64,000 nt of DNA, taken from contig NZ_RKHO01000001.1 in the NCBI RefSeq assembly GCF_003752505.1, forward strand, positions 1,178,001 to 1,242,000, read 5' to 3'. The first letter of the stretch is position 1. Every line of letters begins with the position of its first letter. The stretch comes from Nocardioides aurantiacus. GTDB lineage: Bacteria > Actinomycetota > Actinomycetes > Propionibacteriales > Nocardioidaceae. Positions 1 through 8,669 of the stretch are shown here, one piece after another. Under the pieces are notes generated by a model. It was given only the letters and a program-made list of their open reading frames with translations, was not told the origin of the DNA and searched no databases. The position numbers and the translations under genes were made by a program.

Positions 1-584
1 GCCAGCAGGACGGCGGCGACCACGTCGCTGGGCCGGTGCCAGCGCAGCATCACGGTCGCGGCCCCGGCCACCGCGGCGGCGGCCGTGCCGGCGAGCAGCG
101 CGGTGCCGTTGAGCAGCCGCGGCACGGCCAGCACCAGCCCGGCCGCGAGCCCCGCCACGGCCGCGGTGTGGCCGCTCGGCAGCGAGTTGCCGGCCGCCCC
201 GGCAACCAGCTCGGGCCGGTCGAGCAGCAGCTTGAGCAGCCGCGCCAGCACCGGCGTCGCGCCGACCGTGGCGACGACCGCCAGCGCGCGCCGGGGGCCG
301 TGGACGGCCAGGGCCAGCAGCCCGAGCGCCAGGCCGGCGAGCAGCACGGTCCCGGCCGAGACCAGCGCCAGCAGCTCCGCCGAGGTGCCGCGCCCCGGGA
401 GGGTGTCGGCCGCCCAGACCATCAGCCGGTCGTCGAGGTACTGCCCCTCCGGCGTGAGCACCGCCGCGGCGTACACCCCGGCGAGCGCGAGCGCCGCCAC
501 CACCGCGAGCAGCACGCCCCTTCGCACGTCACGGCGCACGTCACGGCCGCGCCCGGTGGGTGCGGGGGAGCGGTCGTGCGTCAC
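1..584 (-). CDS. PAP2-family membrane phosphatase (3' end outside window)
   Basis: Lipid-phosphate or related phosphatase of the PAP2 superfamily, expected in the cytoplasmic membrane. Only the first ~194 codons are visible because the frame runs off the left edge. The GTG start at 582-584 follows a strong AGGAGG Shine-Dalgarno on the minus strand. The second superfamily motif reads SLPSGHTA, with His near residue 139. The third reads RWHRPSDVV near residue 180. Its Arg-x5-His-x3-Asp spacing is not classic, but HRPSDV is common in actinobacterial members. Several Ala/Leu/Val-rich segments look transmembrane. It is divergent from the PadR gene and shares the promoter gap at 585-759. Substrate unknown. 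Confidence 0.85.
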   Translation of the reverse strand, partial: MTHDRSPAPTGRGRDVRRDVRRGVLLAVVAALALAGVYAAAVLTPEGQYLDDRLMVWAADTLPGRGTSAELLALVSAGTVLLAGLALGLLALAVHGPRRALAVVATVGATPVLARLLKLLLDRPELVAGAAGNSLPSGHTAAVAGLAAGLVLAVPRLLNGTALLAGTAAAAVAGAATVMLRWHRPSDVVAAVLL

Positions 585-674
585 GGGGACCTCCTGGGCC
601 GGTCGGGGTCGTCGATCATCCCCGGTCGACCTGAGACGACCCTGTGCGAGGCGGGGCTTGTCTGGCGAACACTC

Positions 675-695
675 ACGATATATCGTCGACATATC
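675..695. promoter_or_regulatory. AT-rich inverted repeat, probable PadR operator
   Basis: The 12-bp perfect palindrome ACGATATATCGT (675-686) overlaps GATAT-N9-ATATC (677-681/691-695). It is conspicuously AT-rich in GC-rich surroundings and lies 65-85 bp upstream of the PadR-like gene. PadR-family regulators often bind such ATAT-flanked repeats at their own promoters. Autoregulation is inferred. Confidence 0.6.
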
Positions 696-759
696 AAGAA
701 CGTGTCGGTGAGTCCGTGACCGAACCCGGACCCGACACCCCCGACGAAGGAGATCCCCC

Positions 760-1533
760 ATGAGACACCCCCTCTTCAGCTCCGATGACGAGCCCGTACG
801 CCGCCAGCGCGGCGGGAGCGGGCGAGGTCGCGGCTACCGCGGCCACGAGGGCTGGGCCGGCCCCTGGGGCGCCGCCCTCGGCGGTCCGCCGCCGTGGGTC
901 GCGCAGATGTTCGGCCCCGACCTGACCGGGATGCACCGCCGCGGCGGTGGCCCCGGTGGCGGTCGCGGGCGGCCGCGCGCCCGTCGGGGCGACGTGCGCT
1001 CCGCGATCCTCGACGTGCTGGCCACCTCGCCCGAGGGCATGAACGGCTACCAGGTCATCCAGCAGATCGCCGAGCGCTCCCACCACCAGTGGAAGCCCAG
1101 CCCGGGGTCGGTCTACCCGACGATCTCGCAGCTGGAGGACGAGGGCCTCGTCGAGGACGCGCCCTCGGGCCGCAAGGCGCTGCAGCTGACCGCCGAGGGC
1201 CGGGCCTACGTCGTCGACCACCCCGAGGAGCTGGCGGCCGTGTGGGCGCCGTTCGTGCCGGAGGAGGACGACCACGAGGCCGTCAACTTCAAGCAGGTGA
1301 TCGGCCAGACCGTCGGCGCGATCGTGCAGGTCGTCAGCACCGGCACGCCCGACCAGCGGGAGAAGGCGTTGCACATCCTCGCCGAGACGCGGCGCCAGAT
1401 GTACGGCCTGCTCGCCGAGGGCCCGGACGACCTCGACGAGGACCTCGAGGGCGACCTCGACGCCCCCGACGAGCTCGACGAGCTCGACGAGCTCGACGAG
1501 ACCCACGACGGCACGGACCCGCGGGAGCGGTGA
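760..1533 (+). CDS. PadR-family transcriptional regulator
   Basis: DNA-binding repressor of the PadR family. A Gly/Arg-rich N-terminal ~75 residues precede the winged helix (about residues 77-155), which includes the family pattern NGYQVIQQI, SVYPTISQLEDEGL and LTAEG. A helical C-terminal region for dimerisation follows, then an acidic tail with repeated ELD units. The ATG follows GAAGGAG. It overlaps the next gene as TGATG, so the two are translationally coupled. PadR/DUF1707 pairs are common in actinobacteria. An AT-rich inverted repeat upstream suggests autoregulation. The ligand cannot be told from sequence. Confidence 0.88.
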   Translation: MRHPLFSSDDEPVRRQRGGSGRGRGYRGHEGWAGPWGAALGGPPPWVAQMFGPDLTGMHRRGGGPGGGRGRPRARRGDVRSAILDVLATSPEGMNGYQVIQQIAERSHHQWKPSPGSVYPTISQLEDEGLVEDAPSGRKALQLTAEGRAYVVDHPEELAAVWAPFVPEEDDHEAVNFKQVIGQTVGAIVQVVSTGTPDQREKALHILAETRRQMYGLLAEGPDDLDEDLEGDLDAPDELDELDELDETHDGTDPRER

Positions 1534-1967
1534 TGGCCGAGCTGCGCATCGGTGACGGCGAGCGCGAGTCCGCGGTGGCGGCCCTGGGGGAGCACTACGC
1601 CCAGGGCCGCCTCACCAAGGACGAGTACGACGAGCGCAGCGACGCCGCCTGGACCGCCCGCACCGCCGGCGACCTGCGACCGCTGTTCGCCGACCTGCCC
1701 GCCTCCGCGGCGGGACCGGTCGCGCCGCGCCCGGGGCCAGGTGGGGTGGCGACCCCGCCCCCTCGTCGCCAGGTGCCCTGGAAGGCGCTGCTGATCGCCC
1801 TGGCGGTGCTCGGCGTGCTCACCAACGGCAAGCTGGTCCTGGTGGCGCTGCTGCTGTGGTTCGTGCTCGCCCGGCACCGCGCGGTGCCGCACCCGCCGTG
1901 GGTCCACCGCGGCCCGGCTGCCCCGCCCCCGCCGCCGTGGGGCAGCGGAGGTGGTCACCGCCGCTGA
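1533..1967 (+). CDS. DUF1707 (SHOCT-like) membrane protein
   Basis: A 144-residue protein. Residues 1-55 match the DUF1707 pattern seen at the N terminus of many actinobacterial proteins: RIGDGERE at the start, then LGEHYAQGRLTKDEYDER, a Trp and LFADLP. One hydrophobic segment (about 90-115) is probably transmembrane, followed by a short Pro/His-rich tail. The start overlaps the PadR stop by one base (TGATG), so the pair is expressed together. Function is unknown; a membrane partner or sensor acting with the PadR regulator is only a guess. Confidence 0.85.
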   Translation: MAELRIGDGERESAVAALGEHYAQGRLTKDEYDERSDAAWTARTAGDLRPLFADLPASAAGPVAPRPGPGGVATPPPRRQVPWKALLIALAVLGVLTNGKLVLVALLLWFVLARHRAVPHPPWVHRGPAAPPPPPWGSGGGHRR

Positions 1968-2021
1968 TCGCTGCCAGGGTGGGCGAGTCCCGACCGGGAC
2001 GCGTCCTGCAAGGAGCACCCC

Positions 2022-3455
2022 GTGGCACAGACGGAAACCACCGACGCCCCCGCCGAGCGCGGGCTGGCGCGCTTCGCCCAACGACTGGCCGGCTGGACCG
2101 AGCGCTGGTTCCCCGACGCCTACGTCTTCGCCCTCATCGGCGTCGTCGTGGTCTCGCTGGCGGCGCTGCTCAACGGCACCAGCCCCAAGGGCGTCGCGGA
2201 GGCGTTCGGCGGCGGGTTCTGGGACCTGACGGCGTTCACGCTCCAGATGGCCATGGTGGTGCTGACCGGCTACGTCGTGGCGACCTCGCCGCCCGCCGCG
2301 AAGCTGATCGATCGCATCGCGCAGGTGCCGAGCACCGCTCGCGGCGCGGTCGCGTTCGTCGCGCTGATCTCGTGCCTGGTCTCGATGCTCAACTGGGGCC
2401 TGAGCCTGGTCTTCAGCGGGCTGCTGGCCCGGGCCATCGCCCGCCGACCCGACCTGCGGGCGGACTACCGCGCGCTGGGCGCCGCGGCGTACATGGGGCT
2501 CGGCGCCGTCTGGGCCCTCGGCCTGTCCTCCTCGGCCGCCCAGCTGCAGGCCACCGCCGCCTCGCTCCCGCCCGAGCTGCTCGAGATCACCGGTGTGCTC
2601 GACTTCGGCGACACCATCCTGACCTGGCAGTCGCTGACGATGGCGCTGATCCTGATCGTGCTGACCGTCGCCATCTCGTGGCTCTCGGCGCCCCAGGGGG
2701 CCTCGATCAAGACGGCCGAGGACATGGACATCGACCTCGACGACACGGTGGCGAAGCCGGGTCCGCGCACCCGGCCCGGCGAGTACCTCGAGCGCTCGCC
2801 CGTGCTGCCGATGCTGGTCGGCCTGCTGGCGCTGATCTGGCTGGTCTACCAGTTCCTGGACAACCCGTTCCTGACCGTCGTCAGCAACCTCAACACCTAC
2901 CTGCTGGTCTTCGTGATCCTCGGCCTGGTGCTCCACGGCACGCCGCGCAACTTCCTCGACGCCGTCAGCAAGGCGGTGCCCACCACGGCGGGCGTGCTGG
3001 TGCAGTACCCCCTGTACGCCGCCATGGCCGCCGTCCTGACCCGCGCGACCGGCAACGGCGGCCTCACCGTCTCCGAGCACCTCGCCGACCTCTTCACCAA
3101 CCTCGGCGGGGGCGGCGGCTTCGCGGTCGTGATCGCGATCTACACCGCCCTGCTCGGCCTGCTGGTGCCCTCGGGTGGCGGCAAGTGGCTCGTCGAGGCG
3201 CCGTACGTCATGCAGTCGGCCACCGACGTGGGCATGAACCTCGGCTGGACCGTCCAGATCTACAACGCGGCCGAGGCGCTGCCCAACCTGGTCAACCCGT
3301 TCTTCATGCTCCCGCTCCTCGCCGTGCTGGGGCTGCGGGCACGCGACCTGGTCGGGTTCACGTTCCTGCAGTTCCTCTTCCACCTGCCGGTGGTGCTGCT
3401 GCTGCTCTGGCTGCTCGGCATGACCTTCGAGTTCGAGCCACCCGTCATCCCCTAG
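2022..3455 (+). CDS. atoE: Short-chain fatty acid transporter (AtoE family)
   Basis: Integral membrane permease related to AtoE, which takes up short-chain fatty acids such as acetoacetate or butyrate. The 477-residue length is typical. About 10-12 hydrophobic segments are visible. Family-like features include the early RWFPDAYVFALIGV, SMLNWGLSLVFSGLLAR in the first third, and PSGGGKWLVEAPYV near residue 390. The GTG start follows AAGGAG. There is a charged loop at about residues 225-255. It follows the PadR/DUF1707 pair by 54 bases, so a PadR-responsive operon is possible but not shown. Confidence 0.88.
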   Translation: MAQTETTDAPAERGLARFAQRLAGWTERWFPDAYVFALIGVVVVSLAALLNGTSPKGVAEAFGGGFWDLTAFTLQMAMVVLTGYVVATSPPAAKLIDRIAQVPSTARGAVAFVALISCLVSMLNWGLSLVFSGLLARAIARRPDLRADYRALGAAAYMGLGAVWALGLSSSAAQLQATAASLPPELLEITGVLDFGDTILTWQSLTMALILIVLTVAISWLSAPQGASIKTAEDMDIDLDDTVAKPGPRTRPGEYLERSPVLPMLVGLLALIWLVYQFLDNPFLTVVSNLNTYLLVFVILGLVLHGTPRNFLDAVSKAVPTTAGVLVQYPLYAAMAAVLTRATGNGGLTVSEHLADLFTNLGGGGGFAVVIAIYTALLGLLVPSGGGKWLVEAPYVMQSATDVGMNLGWTVQIYNAAEALPNLVNPFFMLPLLAVLGLRARDLVGFTFLQFLFHLPVVLLLLWLLGMTFEFEPPVIP

Positions 3456-3533
3456 GGCCGCCGCCCGGTCGGGCCTTCTCGCAGTGCGGGCACCCGACGT
3501 AACCCCCTGCGGGGCCCCTGCGTTGGCGGGGGC

Positions 3534-3656
3534 GTGGACCACGCACCCCTCGGCTACTCGCACCGCGGCGACCCCGGCCTGCGCGGGCTGCTCGCGCGCT
3601 GGTGGTTCGCCCGTCGCAGCGCCCGGGTCCGGGCCGCCCTCCGGCGGCTGCCGTGA
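3534..3656 (+). CDS. Possible 40-residue basic small protein
   Basis: Small open frame starting at GTG 3534 and ending at TGA 3654-3656. It encodes 40 residues rich in Arg, with a short hydrophobic/Trp stretch (GLLARWWFARR). No family is recognised. The only support is its tight GTGA overlap with the next small frame, on the same strand. Its Shine-Dalgarno is weak (gcgggggc). It may simply be chance in GC-rich DNA. Confidence 0.3.
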   Translation: MDHAPLGYSHRGDPGLRGLLARWWFARRSARVRAALRRLP

Positions 3657-3826
3657 GGCGGCTGCGGCGGGGGCAGCCGCCGGTGAGGCGGGCGCGACCG
3701 ACGAGCGCGCGGCGGGCGCTGCTGACCGGGCTGCTCCGCGGAGTGATCGTGTGGGCGCTGTTCGCGGTCAGCTACGTCGTGCCCACGGTCCTCCTGGCGC
3801 CGTCGCTGGGAGTGCGCCTGCTCTGA
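3653..3826 (+). CDS. Possible 57-residue single-pass membrane protein
   Basis: GTG start at 3653, overlapping the preceding small frame as GTGA. The product has a strongly basic N terminus (RRLRRG, RRARP, SARR), then one convincing transmembrane helix (about residues 25-48, GVIVWALFAVSYVVPTVLLA) and a short tail. The positive-inside pattern is what a genuine small membrane protein would show. No family is recognised. It ends just before the ArsR operator. Confidence 0.4.
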   Translation: MRRLRRGQPPVRRARPTSARRALLTGLLRGVIVWALFAVSYVVPTVLLAPSLGVRLL

Positions 3827-3836
3827 GGTCCCTCGC

Positions 3837-3867
3837 GCAAAGAAATCCTTGCAAAGAAGTCTTTGCA
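3837..3867. promoter_or_regulatory. Overlapping double inverted repeat, probable ArsR-family operator
   Basis: A perfect 8-bp-arm inverted repeat TGCAAAGA-AG-TCTTTGCA lies at 3850-3867. An imperfect copy, GCAAAGA-AA-TCCTTGC, lies at 3837-3852 and shares its last bases with the first. The pair ends 16 bp before the start of the 48-residue ORF that is coupled to the winged-helix regulator. The layout suggests cooperative binding by that regulator to its own promoter (inference). Confidence 0.7.
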
Positions 3868-3883
3868 CACGTACGGTCGCGGC

Positions 3884-4030
3884 ATGGACCAGCTCGACGA
3901 AGCCCTCGCCCGCACCCGCCGCGACGACCTCGTGGCCGCCGCCACCCGACCCGTGCGCAGCCCGGTGGCCACCCTCCGCCGCACCCGCGCGGCCCGTCCG
4001 CAGCGCACGCCGCGGGCCGACGAGCTGTGA
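3884..4030 (+). CDS. 48-residue Arg-rich protein upstream of ArsR regulator
   Basis: Starts at ATG 3884, 16 bp after the operator, and ends at TGA 4028-4030. It overlaps the regulator start as GTGA, so translation is coupled. The sequence has an acidic/basic first half (DQLDEALARTRRDDL) and an Arg/Pro-rich second half. I recognise no family. It could be a small partner protein or a leader whose translation sets expression of the regulator. Its placement between operator and regulator supports its being real. Confidence 0.5.
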   Translation: MDQLDEALARTRRDDLVAAATRPVRSPVATLRRTRAARPQRTPRADEL

Positions 4031-4623
4031 GCGCGTCCCGGCCCGTACGCCGCGTCGACCGGCAGGCCCTCCAGGGACTCGCCCACCCGCTCCGCGTCCA
4101 GCTGTACGACGCGCTGGTCTCCGAGGGCGCGGCCACGGCCTCCGAGCTCGGCCGTCGGCTGGGGGAGTCGAGCGGGTCGACGAGCTACCACCTGCGCCAG
4201 CTGGAGCGGCACGGGTTCGTGGAGACCGACCCCGCCCGCGGCACCGGCCGCGAGCGCTGGTGGCGGGCCACCGAGGAGGACCTCCGCACCCGCGGTGCCG
4301 ACTTCGAGGACGACCCCTCCGCCGCCGAGGCCTACCGCATCCTCGACACCGAGTGGGCCCGCTCGCGTCGGGGCCGCCACGAGTCGTGGCGGGCCTCCCG
4401 ACGGGAGTGGCCGATGCCGTGGCGCGAAGCGGCTGGCGAGTCGACCAGCCACCTCCGCCTCGACGTCGAGGAGACCGCCGAGCTGATGGCCGAGGTGGTC
4501 GCACTGATGTCGTCCTGGGCCGAGCGCACCGACGGCCGCGACGGCGACCCGCGCTACCGCTCGGTGGAGGTCCAGGCCAACGTGTTCCCCAACGGGCGGC
4601 CGCCGGGGGTGTCGACGGACTAG
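4027..4623 (+). CDS. ArsR-like winged-helix transcriptional regulator
   Basis: A 198-residue regulator. The N-terminal helix-turn-helix (about residues 12-85) contains LAHPLRVQLYDALV, ASELGRRLGESSGSTSYHLRQLERHGFVE and a wing RGTGRERWW. This is the pattern of HTH_20 ArsR-like proteins common in actinobacteria. The C-terminal half is Trp/Arg-rich and probably forms a ligand or dimer domain. No metal-binding Cys cluster is present, so it is unlikely to be a classic arsenic or metal sensor. The start overlaps the 48-residue ORF (GTGA). The double operator upstream suggests autoregulation. Targets are unknown. Confidence 0.85.
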   Translation: MSASRPVRRVDRQALQGLAHPLRVQLYDALVSEGAATASELGRRLGESSGSTSYHLRQLERHGFVETDPARGTGRERWWRATEEDLRTRGADFEDDPSAAEAYRILDTEWARSRRGRHESWRASRREWPMPWREAAGESTSHLRLDVEETAELMAEVVALMSSWAERTDGRDGDPRYRSVEVQANVFPNGRPPGVSTD

Positions 4624-5483
4624 ATGAGCGGCAGCCGCTTCTGCGAGCGCGGCAGGTGCTCGTAGCCGCGGCGCACCGCGTGGGCCAGGTCCTCGGCCGG
4701 GTAGGGCCACTGGCCCGCCGCGAGCGCCTCGGACGCGGGTACGCCGCGCGAGGCGAGGTCGCGGATCGTCTCGGCCACCACGCCGATCGACGAGCGCTGC
4801 TCGAAGACGAAGTCGCGGTCCACCGGCGACCCGTGCCCCGGCACCACCACCGTGGCCGGGCCGACCAGCTCGAGCGCGAGGTCGAGGCTCAGTGGCCACT
4901 CCATCGGCCAGGAGTCCTCGCCCCACACCGGCGTCCCCGACTCCTCGACCAGGTCGCCGGCGACCAGCACGTCGGCGTCCTCGACCCGGGCGAGGAGGTC
5001 GCCGTCGGTGTGGCCGCGGCCGGGGTGGACCAGCTCGACGACCCGGTCGCCCAGGTCGATCGCGGTCACCGAGGAGAACGTGCGGTCGGGCGGCGAGACG
5101 ACCGCGGCTGCGGCCTCCTCGGCCCGCGGCCCGTCGTACGCCGCCACCGAGCGCGGCAGGTGCCCCTCCCAGTCACCCGCCTCGTGGCCGGTCACCACCA
5201 CACCCTCGCCGGCGGCGCGGGCGGCGGCGTTGCCGAGCACGTGGTCGAGGTGCGCGTGCGTGTTGACCACCTCCACGAGCGGCGCCCGCGTGGCGCGGCG
5301 CACGACCTCGAGGACCTCGGCGAAGGAGGCGTCCGAGGTGTGGGTGTCGACGAGCAGCAGGCCGCGCTGGCCCTCGACGGCGGTGACGTTGACGTCCCAC
5401 CAGGGGTGGCGCACCACCCAGACACGGTCGGCCAGCTCGGTCAGGGTGGGCTCGCCGTGGGGGCGTGGCGTGGCGTCGGACAC
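4620..5483 (-). CDS. MBL-fold metallo-hydrolase
   Basis: Metallo-beta-lactamase-fold hydrolase of 287 residues. The zinc motif THAHLDH lies near residue 76, followed by GHEAGDW, a later GRGHTDGDL, LVAGDLVE, and PGHGSPV near residue 220. Together these supply the expected His/Asp ligands. The GTG start at 5481-5483 lies 6 nt after a TACGCT -10 box on the minus strand, so the transcript is probably leaderless. It is divergent from hrcA, and the two share a ~100-bp promoter region containing CIRCE. It converges on the ArsR-like gene with a 4-bp overlap of 3' ends. Substrate unknown. Confidence 0.85.
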   Translation of the reverse strand: MSDATPRPHGEPTLTELADRVWVVRHPWWDVNVTAVEGQRGLLLVDTHTSDASFAEVLEVVRRATRAPLVEVVNTHAHLDHVLGNAAARAAGEGVVVTGHEAGDWEGHLPRSVAAYDGPRAEEAAAAVVSPPDRTFSSVTAIDLGDRVVELVHPGRGHTDGDLLARVEDADVLVAGDLVEESGTPVWGEDSWPMEWPLSLDLALELVGPATVVVPGHGSPVDRDFVFEQRSSIGVVAETIRDLASRGVPASEALAAGQWPYPAEDLAHAVRRGYEHLPRSQKRLPLI

Positions 5484-5512
5484 CCCGCGAGCGTATGACG
5501 CGGCGCGTAGAC

Positions 5513-5539
5513 TTGGCACTCGGAAACCCGGAGTGCCAA
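5513..5539. promoter_or_regulatory. CIRCE element, HrcA operator
   Basis: Perfect inverted repeat TTGGCACTC-N9-GAGTGCCAA, differing from the consensus TTAGCACTC-N9-GAGTGCTAA by one compensated pair. It lies ~50 bp before hrcA. HrcA, the product of the next gene, is known to bind this element and repress chaperone genes until heat stress. It may also affect the divergent metallo-hydrolase gene. Confidence 0.95.
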
Positions 5540-5591
5540 CCTGGCCGCGGAGCCACCCGACGGGTGGACCGGACACGTGGACGGAGGAGCT

Positions 5592-6614
5592 GTGCAGGAG
5601 GACCGTCGGCTCGCCGTGCTGCGCGCCATCGTCGAGGACTACGTCGCCACCCGTGAGCCCGTGGGCAGCAAGGCGCTGGTCGAGCGGCACGCGCTCGGTG
5701 TCTCCCCGGCCACCGTCCGCAACGACATGGCCGCGCTGGAGGAGGAGGGGCTGATCGCCCAGCCGCACACCAGCGCGGGCCGGATCCCCACCGACAAGGG
5801 CTACCGCTTCTTCGTCGACCGGCTGACCCAGGTCAAGCCGATGTCGGCGGCCGAGAAGCGCGCCATCGCACGCTTCCTCGAGGGTGCCCACGACCTCGAC
5901 GACGTGATCTCGCGCTCGGTCCGGCTGCTGGCGCAGCTGACCCAGCAGGTCGCGATCGTGCAGTACCCCACGCTCGCCCGCTCCACGGTCCGTCACGTCG
6001 AGCTGGTCTCGCTGACCGAGACCCGCGTGCTGCTGGTGCTGATCCTCTCCACCGGTCGGGTCGAGCAGCGCGTGGTCGAGCTGCCCGAGGGCCTGGACGC
6101 CGCCGCCCTGGCCGAGCTGCGGGGCAAGATCCTGCGCGCGGCCGTGGGGGAGCGCATCACCGAGGCGGCCACCGCGCTGGGCCGCCTCACCGAGCAGGTC
6201 GAGCCCGGCGACCGCACCCCGGTCGCCGTGATCGGCGCCGCGCTGGTCGAGGCGATGAGCAACGAGCGCACCGACGAGCGGGTCGTGGTCGGCGGCACCG
6301 CCAACCTGGCCCGCTTCGGCGACGGCTTCGACCGCTCCATCAAGCCGATGCTCGAGGCGCTGGAGGAGCACGTCGTGCTGCTGCAGCTGTTGGGCGAGGC
6401 GACCTCCGCCGGCTCGGTGACGGTGCGGATCGGGGCCGAGGGGCCCTACCGCGAGCTCGCCACCACCTCGGTCGTGGCCACCGGCTACGGCCCCGGCGAG
6501 GAGGTCGTCGGCTCGCTCGGCGTGGTCGGCCCGACCCGCATGGACTACCCCGGCTCGATGGCGGCGGTGCGCGCGGTCGCGCGCTACGTCTCCACGATCC
6601 TCGACCAGGCCTGA
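5592..6614 (+). CDS. hrcA: Heat-inducible transcription repressor HrcA
   Basis: Repressor of class I heat-shock genes acting through CIRCE. The 340-residue length fits the family. The N-terminal winged helix contains [42 protein letters not shown] and [13 protein letters not shown], all hallmarks of HrcA. The C-terminal effector domain ends with the conserved [11 protein letters not shown] near residue 315. I chose GTG 5592, four bases after a GGAGGAG ribosome site; an upstream in-frame GTG at 5577 lacks one. The gene is followed after ~70 bases by dnaJ, the usual actinobacterial hrcA-dnaJ pair. Confidence 0.95.
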   Translation: MQEDRRLAVLRAIVEDYVATREPVGSKALVERHALGVSPATVRNDMAALEEEGLIAQPHTSAGRIPTDKGYRFFVDRLTQVKPMSAAEKRAIARFLEGAHDLDDVISRSVRLLAQLTQQVAIVQYPTLARSTVRHVELVSLTETRVLLVLILSTGRVEQRVVELPEGLDAAALAELRGKILRAAVGERITEAATALGRLTEQVEPGDRTPVAVIGAALVEAMSNERTDERVVVGGTANLARFGDGFDRSIKPMLEALEEHVVLLQLLGEATSAGSVTVRIGAEGPYRELATTSVVATGYGPGEEVVGSLGVVGPTRMDYPGSMAAVRAVARYVSTILDQA

Positions 6615-6686
6615 GCCCGCCCGACCTCCTTCCCGCCCACCGACTGCTGCCCACCGGCCGCCCACCCCGACACGAAAGAGACTTCG

Positions 6687-7859
6687 TTGAGCCAGGACCC
6701 CTACGAGATCCTCGGCGTCTCCCGCGACGCCGAGGCCGACGAGATCAAGAAGGCCTACCGCCGTCTGGCCCGTCAGCTGCACCCCGACGTGAACCCCGAC
6801 CCGGCGACCCAGGAGCGGTTCAAGGAGGTCTCCGCGGCCTACGAGGTGCTCGCGGACCCCGAGAAGCGCCGGATGTACGACCTCGGCGGCGACCCCTTCG
6901 GTCGCGGCGGTGCCGGGGCCGGCCAGGGCGCGGGCTTCTCCTTCACCGACATCATGGACGCCTTCTTCGGCGGCCAGGCCGGTGGCGCCGGGCAGGGTCG
7001 CGGCCCCCGGCCGCGGTCGCGGCGCGGCCAGGACGCCCTGGTGCGGCTCGAGGTCGACCTGGCCGAGGCGGCGTTCGGCGTCTCCCGCGAGCTCAAGGTC
7101 GACACGGCCGTGCTCTGCACCGTCTGCGAGGGCAGCGGCGCGGCCCAGGGCTCCACCCCGGTCACCTGCGAGACCTGCCACGGCCGTGGCGAGGTGCAGC
7201 AGGTGCAGCGCTCGTTCCTGGGCGAGGTCCGCACGCTGCGGGCCTGCCCGGCCTGCCGCGGCTTCGGCGAGATCATCCCCGAGCCGTGCCGCGAGTGCTC
7301 CGGCGACGGCCGGGTCCGGTCGCGTCGCACGCTCACCGTCAAGATCCCGCCGGGCGTCGACACCGGCACCCGCGTGCAGCTCGCCGGTGAGGGAGAGACC
7401 GGTCCCGGCGGCGGCCCCGCGGGCGACCTCTACGTCGAGATCCAGGTCGCGCCCCACGAGGTGTTCAGCCGTGACGGCACCGACCTGCGCTGCCACGTCA
7501 CCGTCCCGATGACGGCCGCCGCGCTCGGCACCACGATCAAGATGCCGCTGCTCCAGGCCGACGTGGCCGAGGCCGACTCCGAGATGGACCTGTGGGTCGA
7601 CGTCGAGGTCCGTCCCGGCACCCAGTCGGGCCAGGAGCAGGTGCTGCGCGGCCGCGGCATCCCGCACCTGCGCTCGCAGGTGCGCGGCGACCTCGTGATC
7701 ACGATCGACGTCGAGACCCCCGCGCGCCTCGACGACCGCCAGACCGAGCTGCTCCAGGAGCTGGCCCGGCTGCGTCACGAGGAGTCGCCCGACGGCCGGA
7801 TCCAGCAGCCCCACAAGGGCATGTTCGGCCGGCTGCGCGACGCCTTCCACCCCCGCTAG
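6687..7859 (+). CDS. dnaJ: Molecular chaperone DnaJ (Hsp40)
   Basis: Co-chaperone that delivers unfolded proteins to DnaK and stimulates its ATPase. The J domain (residues 4-70) has the HPD triad in LHPDVNP. A Gly-rich region follows, with [11 protein letters not shown]. Four zinc-binding repeats come next: [24 protein letters not shown] and CRECSGDG. The C-terminal substrate-binding domains complete a normal 390-residue protein. The start is a TTG preceded by AAAGAG. Transcription is presumably from the CIRCE-controlled hrcA promoter. This is the hrcA-linked DnaJ2 type of actinobacteria. Confidence 0.96.
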   Translation: MSQDPYEILGVSRDAEADEIKKAYRRLARQLHPDVNPDPATQERFKEVSAAYEVLADPEKRRMYDLGGDPFGRGGAGAGQGAGFSFTDIMDAFFGGQAGGAGQGRGPRPRSRRGQDALVRLEVDLAEAAFGVSRELKVDTAVLCTVCEGSGAAQGSTPVTCETCHGRGEVQQVQRSFLGEVRTLRACPACRGFGEIIPEPCRECSGDGRVRSRRTLTVKIPPGVDTGTRVQLAGEGETGPGGGPAGDLYVEIQVAPHEVFSRDGTDLRCHVTVPMTAAALGTTIKMPLLQADVAEADSEMDLWVDVEVRPGTQSGQEQVLRGRGIPHLRSQVRGDLVITIDVETPARLDDRQTELLQELARLRHEESPDGRIQQPHKGMFGRLRDAFHPR

Positions 7860-7868
7860 GCCGACCGC

Positions 7869-8621
7869 GTGAGCCTGCCCGTCTTCCTCGGACCGGTCAC
7901 CGACGCCCGCGTCGGTGACCGGGTCCGGGTCGAGGGCGACGAGGCCCGTCACGCCGTCGTGGTGCGGCGCACGCGCACGGGCGAGCAGGTGGTCCTCACC
8001 GACGGCGAGGGCACCGCGGCCACCGGTGAGGTGGTCGAGGCCCAGAAGAACGCGTTCGTGGTCGCGGTGACCGAGGTCCGCCACGAGGACCGCGCCACCC
8101 CCCACGTCACCGTCGTCCAGGCCGTCCCCAAGGGCGACCGCGGCGAGCTGGCCGTCGAGGTCCTGACCGAGGTCGGGGTCGACCGCGTGGTCCCCTGGGC
8201 CGCCGCACGCTGCGTCGGGGTCTGGCGCGGGGAGCGGGCCGAGAAGTCGCTGGCCAAGTGGCGCGCCACCGCCCGCGAGGCGGGCAAGCAGTCGCGCCGC
8301 GCCTGGTTGCCGGAGGTACGCCGCCTCGCCACCACCGCCGACGTCGTCGCCCTGCTCAAGGAGGCCGACCTCGGGGTGGTGCTCCACGAGGCGGCCGACA
8401 CGGCGTTCGCCGCGCTGCCGGTGGCGAGCGACGGCGTCGACGTGGCGTCGGTCGTCGTGGTCGTGGGCCCCGAGGGCGGCCTGACCGACGAGGAGGTCGC
8501 GGCGTTCGCCGCGGTCGCGGGCACCCACGTCGTCACCGTCGGCCGGTCGGTGCTCCGCACCTCGACGGCCGGCGTCGTCGCGGTCGCAGCGCTGCTGTCC
8601 CGGACGGGCCGCTGGGCCTAG
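7869..8621 (+). CDS. rsmE: 16S rRNA (uracil1498-N3)-methyltransferase RsmE
   Basis: SPOUT-fold methyltransferase that uses SAM to methylate U1498 of 16S rRNA. The 250 residues contain an N-terminal PUA-like part (EGDEARHAVVVRR) and the C-terminal knot signatures VVVVGPEGGLTDEEV and VGRSVLRTSTAGV. In between, KSLAKWRATAREAGKQSRRAWLPEV matches the usual EQS/RR motif region. It starts at GTG 10 bases after dnaJ, so the two are probably one operon, the normal order in actinobacteria. The stop codon lies inside a short tandem repeat shared with the converging gene. Confidence 0.94.
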   Translation: MSLPVFLGPVTDARVGDRVRVEGDEARHAVVVRRTRTGEQVVLTDGEGTAATGEVVEAQKNAFVVAVTEVRHEDRATPHVTVVQAVPKGDRGELAVEVLTEVGVDRVVPWAAARCVGVWRGERAEKSLAKWRATAREAGKQSRRAWLPEVRRLATTADVVALLKEADLGVVLHEAADTAFAALPVASDGVDVASVVVVVGPEGGLTDEEVAAFAAVAGTHVVTVGRSVLRTSTAGVVAVAALLSRTGRWA

Positions 8622-8669
8622 TCGGGGCCTAGTCGGGGCCGGTCGGGGCCCGGTCGGGGTCCGGTCGGG
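8617..8669. repeat. Short tandem repeat (10-11 bp unit) between convergent genes
   Basis: Five tandem copies of a unit like CCTAGTCGGGG / CCGGTCGGGG. The first holds the rsmE stop codon. The second holds the minus-strand stop of the 98-residue gene, whose C-terminal Asp/Pro/Thr-rich tail is encoded by the remaining copies. It looks like a slippage-prone microsatellite. Confidence 0.75.
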
